NCBI GenBank assembly: GCA_944989445.1
Contig: CALYLW010000982.1
Span: 124,001 to 188,000 of the forward strand
Source: Ampullaceana balthica
Taxonomy: Eukaryota > Mollusca > Gastropoda > Lymnaeidae
Length of the DNA: 64,000 nt
Direction of reading: 5' to 3'
Made by a program: the position numbers and the translations under genes. The first letter of the stretch is position 1, and the number at the start of each line of letters is the position of its first letter. This document shows positions 57,931-64,000 of this stretch, in pieces. Under the pieces are notes generated by a model that was not told where the DNA came from, made no database searches, and saw nothing but the letters and a program-made list of their open reading frames with translations.

Positions 57931-58614
57931 GATAGTTAATGTTATGTAGTGTAAGTTACCATCTCTTTAAGAATATTTTGGAGCTCTGAATAGGTTTCCT
58001 TTATAGTATAGTATGGTCTCCTAAAAAAAAATAATAATTTTTTTTAAAGAAAACAGGATGCCCCGCTGAAAAAAACGAGAAATCGCCGAGTCCACCATTT
58101 GTAATGCTACTGTCATAACTAAAAATAATATTATAAGGAATTAAGAAATAACTAAAGACACGCCCCTATATAAAATTTTTAAATATATATATATTTTTTA
58201 ATAATTTTTTTTTACAAAATGGTTTCCCTGGTGCTAACCAATTCATTCTGACAATAAATAACATATCCATGGCAACGTTTACAATGTTTGCTACAACTAT
58301 CCCAGGCTGACAACGCCACGAAAAAAAAGGGGGGGGGGTATAAAATGAACGCCCATGTTTTATGAGTTTCTTCAAGTAAGAATTTTGTTTAGTCTGTGTG
58401 TCTGACCTCACACGTTGGCGAACTGAGTTACGAGGGTTTCACAAGGTCACTCGCTCACTTTGTATCACTAACCCCAATAATTAGCCCCCTCCCCCTTCCC
58501 AAATCTATTCCCAATGTAACAGTGGGCTCACTCTTTCACTTTGTATCACTTACCTTTAGTGCCCCACTCCCTCACGAACAAATGCCAACCGCTTTCGAAT
58601 TACATATTTTATGC
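57931..58614. other. Unannotated spacer
   Basis: Starts with the last decayed 31-bp unit, then AT-rich DNA with poly-A, poly-T and a G run at 58329-58338. Confidence 0.45.
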
Positions 58615-58850
58615 ATGTCGGCCAGTGGTCTGCCTGGTATTCTGTTGCTTGGCGGCAAGTGGGCAGCCTTGCAGTTATATGGTGGGCTAGTGGTCAAGCT
58701 TGCAGTCTGTTCATGCCATGGCGGCCAGTTGTCAGTATTGCAGTATTTTGCGCGGCGGCCAGTGGTCAGTCTGGCAGTCTGTTGCATGGCGGCCAGTGGT
58801 AGTCTGGTCAGTCTAGTATTCTCCAGTGATGCCCTGGTCAACCTGTCAGT
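58615..58850. repeat. ~30-36-bp degenerate minisatellite
   Basis: About seven diverged units around GGCGGCCAGTGGTCAGTCTG and GCAGTCTGTTGCA. Open frames on both strands are by-products. Confidence 0.85.
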
Positions 58851-59504
58851 CTGAGTCATAAACTGTGTTGCCACCCAGCACGCTGTAATTAGAAACTCGG
58901 CACTCACCAAACAACAAAATCATCTCATGTTCCTTATCTTATGAAATAAGGCAGACATCATACACATCACTATATCATGTGTGTTTACCTCTCCTGTCTT
59001 CAACAAGCTTTCTTGTTGGCTTTTATTTAAACCCGAAACCTTACAAACTTATCAGGTTTGGATTGTCTTTTTTTTAAACCTCCAGTTGTCCATGCGCCAT
59101 GCAAACATGGATTTAAATATTTATTAGGCTGTTAAAGCACATTGTGCATCTCCTTTGAAAACTTGTTTACACTATTATGTGGGCTGAGAGAGGGGAGGGC
59201 GAATAATTGCATTTGCCGATTGCTCTTAGAAGATTAAACTTTTTATTTGTGTTTCCACAAAGAGTCTTTCCAGCTGAATTTTGCCAACTGAATTGTATCA
59301 CCTTTAAATACGGTGCTGAGTTACAGAATGTCACAGTGACACAGCAGTAAACTTCAGGGGAGCGAACTCTTAATGCACCTGGCTGATAAAGATAATGAAA
59401 AATATAACTGTTTATTCCGAATGTTATTCAAACTAACTTTTAGTCTTATTGTCTAATTACGGCGCGCACATTTTCCTGTACGCGTCTTAAATTTAGCTGT
59501 GTCA
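58851..59504. other. Unannotated spacer
   Basis: No gene or repeat recognised. Confidence 0.45.
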
Positions 59505-59695
59505 TCCTATATAATAAAAGGGAAGTTTCTGTCCGGTCATCTATAGCGACTGGTCCCTCAAACACATATGACTCCTACAGCCAATCATATTAAACACGTT
59601 TACGCGGACGTTATTTTTGGTGCAGTATTTCTTCCAAGACTTTATTTTGAGTTATGCGCGTTGGGATTTATAGCAAAAAGCTCTGTTTTTACGAG
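59505..59695 (+). mobile_element. Short Helitron/Helentron-like element
   Basis: Starts TCCTATATAATAAAAGGG after A, a typical rolling-circle 5' end, followed by TTTCTGTCCGGTCATC. The right part has TTGGGATTTATAG and AAAAAG-CTCT-GTTTTTACG, the same tail as elements B, C and D. A GGTGCAGTATTT motif recalls the Helitron at 48950. It is heavily shortened. Confidence 0.6.
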
Positions 59696-60287
59696 TTATT
59701 TATTTTAACTATAATGAATAGTATTTTTGACGCGATGCACATGTAATGCCGGTCGAGACGGCTGTTGTAGGGGAGTTACAACATGCCACCTAACGGTGGG
59801 GGAACGTCCTTGGACGGTCTTGGTTGCTCGTATTACTATAACATTAATATTTGGTTTGGCTTTTACATACACTTACATACACTTACACTATTTAAACTTT
59901 GGCCAACGGACTAATTAACATAAGTAGATTAAACTAAATAAAGTAAACCTTAAAACGCTTAATTAATTTGTATTGTGAATTGAACATGTTTTGTTCATTC
60001 CTTTGTAGTCGAAATAAAAAAAGGTTATTATAAAAGACCAAACTTATTACATATAAACCTGATAAACCATTTGAAATTCTAAATCGAATTGAACTCCTTC
60101 GTGTTCGTGGTACCAAAACATTTTTTTTCCATAAAATGTTATATCTCTGTTTCACATATGATTTTAACTAATAGATTAATCTGATAAATATTTTGGCAAA
60201 TAAAAAAATGTAATAACCAGCAACTAATACTGGGAAAAAGGGTCAGCACACTGCCGCTACGAAGTGCGGATATATTTATTGTGTGTG
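59696..60287. other. Unannotated spacer
   Basis: AT-rich. The minus frame at 59934-60155 has no recognisable content. Confidence 0.45.
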
Positions 60288-60289
60288 TG

Positions 60290-60325
<36 letters not shown>
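60288..60325. repeat. (TA)n microsatellite, left flank of the Helitron
   Basis: Alternating TA preceded by (GT)n. The Helitron CTAG end begins at 60326. Its partner (TA)n tract is on the other side at 63803. Confidence 0.95.
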
Positions 60326-60326
<1 letters not shown>

Positions 60327-60355
60327 TAGGGGCAAGTACCCGGCTTCGCCCGGGT
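60326..60355 (-). other. Helitron 3' terminus: hairpin and CTAG
   Basis: A perfect 6-bp stem (60338-60343 with 60350-60355) with a 6-base loop, an 8-base spacer, then CTAG next to the host T. In Helitrons this hairpin marks the end of rolling-circle transposition. Confidence 0.88.
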
Positions 60356-60407
60356 TTAAAATAAGGTTTTCTGTAGAAGCGTACACAACTAACTGTTTAC
60401 TTGCATG

Positions 60408-62149
60408 CTATAAAATGGTACATTTAACAGTGTATGTGCTGCATGGCTTAATTTCAAGGATGTCACCATCCTCATCTTTCACAATAACAGTTTTGAGATC
60501 TTCAAATGAAATAGGTCCCCGAATATGGTGCAGCAGGAGGCGCATGTGAAATGCTTCTCTGTTGTGAGGATGCACAGTGTACACTCTTCCCAAGGCATTG
60601 TCTGTCACATATCCCGGGAAGTCTGCAAGAGGTATACCTTTTTTCGGATTTGCCAGACCTTTTGACTGGCATCCCAGCGAAAATGTCTAGGCACTTCAGA
60701 ATACAGCAATGTTTTTGCAAGAGGATCTGTTTTGCAGAGATCAAAAAACGCTGTTAATGTAGTCTTTGTTGGAGTGTCTGTCAAATGTGCTGTTGGCTGT
60801 CCTGGTTTATAGTATACTCCTTGGCCTCCTTCAAGATGTACTGCCAAGTGAACAACTGTTGGATACCTTTGATGGATGGGAAAGTTAAGCAGGCGCCACA
60901 CTGCCTCACTGCTACTAATGTATCGTCCTTGTTGATAATTAATTGGTAACCCCATCAAGCCTGTTCGGCATTTCATTTGCAACAGTAAACATGGCTGCAT
61001 CACTTCCCTTGGTAACATAATTGCAAATCTACTTGATGCTTGTGTTTCTATGACGTACATAGGTCATTCCATCCTGTGCATATTCATGCATGTAACGGGG
61101 CCCTCCACTGAAGGATGAAGGCAGCACCACTAATTTGCCAAGATTTTCAGAAGTCACATTGTTGTCATTCCTTACTGCCTCTAATAGTACACCATAGTCC
61201 TCAGCTCTAAGTTTTGTTTGGTTGAGTCTGATGAAACGCAATCTCTCATTCTCAACCTTAGCATACATATCCACTATGTATTGCTGGAAAAGGCGCGGGC
61301 ATCTGAGGAGTGTATTAAATTCGTTGACTCTTTGCATCATGCGATATGCATAGTAGTCATTGCTTGTGGCCTTGTTTACATCTTTTATGTTCAAATCATA
61401 GCCATCTTCTCCTCTAACAAATAGCAGAGGATACTGAAGTGGATCATATGACCTGTGAGTGTCTTGAATCCTTTGAAGTGGCATTTGTGAGCAACTTCTT
61501 GAATGCAGCACAATGTCTCTACGATCACCTAGCTCTCCAGCAATCATGATGCCACTTCACTAACAGATGGTGCATTGAATCTGCCTTTGTGTTCCTTTAA
61601 TGGTGCTTTGCCGGAAATTTTGATTTTGTAGTCCACTTGAGTGTTATCCATAATCTCAGCAGCCATTTTAAATGACCTCACATAGCTGTTATGCTGATGC
61701 AGCATTCTTTGCAGTTTGAGGACAATGTTTCTGTCAACAGGACTGTCAAGCAAATCCAGTCGTCTTTGCACTTGCTCATCTTCTCCCAAGAAGTAAATCT
61801 GGAGATATTTGCTGTCTACAGCATTGACTGGATGAAGAGGTCCAGCATGGTGGTACACTTGGCCTTGGACCTTGAATGTTGGTGTCCACCCGTTATTCAC
61901 GACAACATTAGACTTGAAGGAAGTCACGGCAAACATATTATTGAATAGTCTAATAAGTTTCACAAAGTCCTTTGATTGTGCAGTTTCACCATTCAACAGA
62001 ATGCACAATGGTTCTGGTGGCTTTAGAATTGGGGGAAGTTTGACTTTACCACTGGAACAGCACATGCCTGGAGTTTCTTTGCTCAGCTGTTTCAGCTGCT
62101 CTGGGAACTCTGTGGCGGACCTGATCTGCCTGGATCGTATGTTATCATT
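60408..62149 (-). pseudogene. Broken Helitron Rep protein (N-terminal and C-terminal Rep parts)
   Basis: Four blocks of Helitron Rep homology follow one another in order on the minus strand. Block 1 (62149-61544) has the MCCSSGKVKLPP and FKVQGQVYHHAG segments upstream of the helitron-like N domain. Block 2 (61547-61029) has SYDPLQYPLLFVRGEDGYDL, RLFQQYIVDMYAKVE and MHEYAQDGMTYVRH. Block 3 (61060-60605) has YVTKGSDAAMF in one frame, then RYISSSEAVWRLLNFPIHQR and PTVVHLAVHLEGGQGV in another. Block 4 (60608-60408) has LGRVYTVHPHN and MRLLLHHIRGP. Frames shift near 61545, 60955 and 60640. Between blocks 2 and 3 the part with the two-histidine HUH motif and the first of the tyrosine/lysine residues is gone. 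The helicase that should follow block 4 is absent. The reading frame is open upstream of the first Met to about 62149, where it meets the tandem repeat, so the N-terminus is lost too. It cannot make a working protein. Confidence 0.9.
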
Positions 62150-62985
62150 GCGGGAGAGTACTCAACAACTTCCCAAAGTTTCATGCTCCTATTTACACGG
62201 GAAGTTGGATATTTAATGATTAGTCTGTTTTATATAGCTCATATTAGGAAAATACCTACATTTTGGCCCAAGGCCCCCTAGTGAGTAATAATTTTATATA
62301 TTTTTTTCGCATGTTACCATCGCGCGAGGGTACTCAAAATCTTCCAAAAGTTTCATTCTTCTACTTACATGGTAATTTGGAGAATTATTGATGAGTCAGT
62401 TTGATATATGAAAAAAAACTACATTCAGGCCTCTGACCACCCAGTGAGTGATAATTTTTATTAATGTTTCGCCAGTTACCATTTTGGGAGGGTATATAAC
62501 AACTTCACAAAGTTTCATGCTTCTACCTACACAGGAAATAGGAGATTTAATGATGAGCCTGATTTATATAGCTCATTTAAGAAAAAACTACGTTTGGGCC
62601 CCCGCCCACCCCCCTACCCAGTTAGTGATAACTTTATACTTTTTTCGACTGTTACCATTGCGGGAGGGTACTCAACGACTTTCCAAATTTTCATGCTTCT
62701 ACCTACTCGGGAATATGAGGAATTGGTGTTGATTCAGTTTTATATAGCCCATATAAGGAAAAACCGGTTTTGGGGCACACGGCCACCCATGAGTGGAAAT
62801 GTTTACATTATTTTTCACCAATTATCGTCATAATAGTGTATTTGGCAAGTTCCCAAAAGTTTCATGCTTCTACCCTCACGGGAGGTTGGAGAATTAGTTT
62901 TGAGTCAGTTTTAAATATAAGGAAAAAAAATACATTTTGGCCCCGCCCCCAGTAAGTGATAATTTATATAATTCATTTTTCTGTT
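62141..62985. repeat. 160-177-bp tandem repeat inside the Helitron, 5 units
   Basis: Units start at about 62141, 62313, 62475, 62651 and 62822 with GTTACCATTGCGGGAGGGTA, then AAGTTTCATGCTTCTACCT, TTTTATATAGCTCATAT and AAAAACTACATTTTGGGCCC. They are considerably diverged. A partial unit recurs at about 63590-63645, close to the element 5' end. This suggests the array grew from a subterminal Helitron segment. Confidence 0.9.
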
Positions 62986-63580
62986 GTATGGGGTTTATTT
63001 GTTTCAAAGAAACATTTCGAAACGCAATGTTTGAGCTTAAAATGTGCCCTGCTGGTTTCGTTTAAGTTATGCAAAAAGTATAAACACAGTTGCTTAGCTA
63101 CAGTGTTTATGCCACCCAGGGATGGACGATATTATTGACTCCTACCCTCGCCGATGAAAGGAAAAAGCTTGATCGGACGACTGGATAAAATACATATAGA
63201 ATATACAAAAAAGAAACAGTGTAAAGTAAAAAAATATGTAATTTGCAAACAAATTTTATAAAAATATATACGTAATCTTGTTAGAGGCGCAACATTAACA
63301 GACATAAAAATAAACCATTTCATAACATTTAGTTCACAACAAAAAACACACACACTCACTGATTCACACATGTGCAGACAAATACTTAAACGCACACCCA
63401 CAGCGGTATATTAACAATTAAAAATATAAATTAAAATAATAACTGCTCTTTTCACTTTGTTTCCTATTTACAAATTAATATGAACTCAAACTATGACGTC
63501 ACATCACATTATTTTATGGCAATAAACGCCATCTTGTTAATCTCGACACCAAAATGTTTAATATTTTACGTCTTAATTTT
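62986..63580. other. Helitron interior without recognised content
   Basis: AT-rich DNA with a short CA-rich stretch at about 63340-63400. No Rep or helicase homology seen. Confidence 0.5.
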
Positions 63581-63797
63581 CAATAATTTTTATTTTATAT
63601 AGCTCATATAGGGAAAAACTACATTTTGGGCCCCCAGCCCCCAGTATCTTATATATATGGAACGAAACCTGTTTAATAACCTTTCCGGTATAATTTTGTG
63701 TACGTGTACCAAATTTCACGTTATTTGGTTGTCTGGATCTTGAGTTATAAGGGAACAGACAGACGACGGACAGACAACAAATGCGTCTTATATATAT

Positions 63798-63802
<5 letters not shown>

Positions 63803-63884
<82 letters not shown>
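63803..63884. repeat. (TA)n microsatellite, right flank of the Helitron
   Basis: About 80 bases of near-perfect alternating TA directly beyond the Helitron TC terminus. Confidence 0.96.
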
Positions 63885-63886
<2 letters not shown>

Positions 63887-64000
63887 AATGTATGGAATTA
63901 ATGCGTATGAATTATTACTCAAGTTAAGTGATAGACTTCTTATATATATTTTTTTTTAGGTCTGACATGTAAGTGATAGACTTAAAGTGTTAGGTCAGAC
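63885..64000. other. Window end, short direct repeat
   Basis: AAGTGATAGACTT occurs twice about 46 bases apart (about 63927 and 63972). A T-run ending in AG (about 63949-63959) resembles a splice acceptor, but no exon can be assigned in the remaining bases. Confidence 0.4.

Larger units (their letters stand above)
60326..63802 (-). mobile_element. Internally deleted Helitron, both ends recognisable
   Basis: Read on the minus strand, the element starts A|TCTCTATATATATAAGACG (TC at 63802-63801). It ends with the hairpin ACCCGG-6-CCGGGT (60355-60338), eight bases and CTAG|T (60329-60326). These are the termini expected for an insertion between A and T. The subterminal 5' part (about 63690-63780) has the GTCTGTCCGTC-type and ACTCAAGATCCAGACAACC stretches often seen at rolling-circle transposon 5' ends. 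The 3.48-kb body carries a Rep remnant (60408-62149) and a 160-177-bp tandem array (62141-62985). Full-length Helitrons encode Rep plus a Pif1-type helicase; the helicase is missing. Confidence 0.85.

Overview
This is non-coding-rich eukaryotic nuclear DNA, most likely from a marine invertebrate and perhaps a mollusc. That guess rests on the low gene density, AT-rich spacers, GT-AG splice signals, a non-LTR reverse transcriptase, Helitrons, Helentron-like repeats, hAT-like MITEs and an extreme load of minisatellites. I see no bacterial operons, rRNA genes or CRISPR. The species cannot be named from the sequence alone. Coordinates were counted by hand and repeat borders may be off by a few bases.

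Genes. The only convincing host coding sequence is one very large exon on the + strand (31874-34610). It encodes the first 912 residues of a disordered Q/H/S/P-rich protein of unknown family and ends in a consensus splice donor. A second, weak candidate is a short first exon (54693-54822) with a good start context and a donor in the same reading phase. The other long open frames are transposon-derived, or are artefacts of tandem repeats whose unit length is a multiple of three.

Mobile elements. 1780-2455 is a hAT-like element carrying a non-autonomous Helitron. 2616-2824, 19818-20232 and 57548-57922 are hAT-type MITEs, each with an 8-bp target duplication. 5018-6555 is a 5'-truncated LINE with an uninterrupted reverse transcriptase. 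24938-25214 and 35304-35566 are two copies of one MITE, each with a 3-bp target duplication. 37.9-49.4 kb is a transposon cluster: Helentron-like repeats (two in head-to-tail tandem, one split by a 1.2-kb inverted-repeat element), two foldback elements, a tRNA-derived SINE inside one foldback arm, and a Helitron 3' end. 60326-63802 is an internally deleted Helitron with both ends recognisable, inserted in a TA microsatellite. It carries a broken Rep gene lacking the HUH centre and the whole helicase.

Tandem repeats. About 37 minisatellite arrays (units of about 14-73 bp, one of about 170 bp) cover roughly 10-11 kb, about one sixth of the window, by hand estimate. Several show higher-order structure: 129-bp trimers at 1386-1643, 147-bp dimers at 4104-4400, 112-bp tetramers at 30080-30303 and 112-bp trimers at 55762-55985. 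A 66-bp spacerless palindrome lies at 30891-30956.

I found no multi-gene system. The interest lies in the repeat architecture and in the unassigned 912-residue exon.
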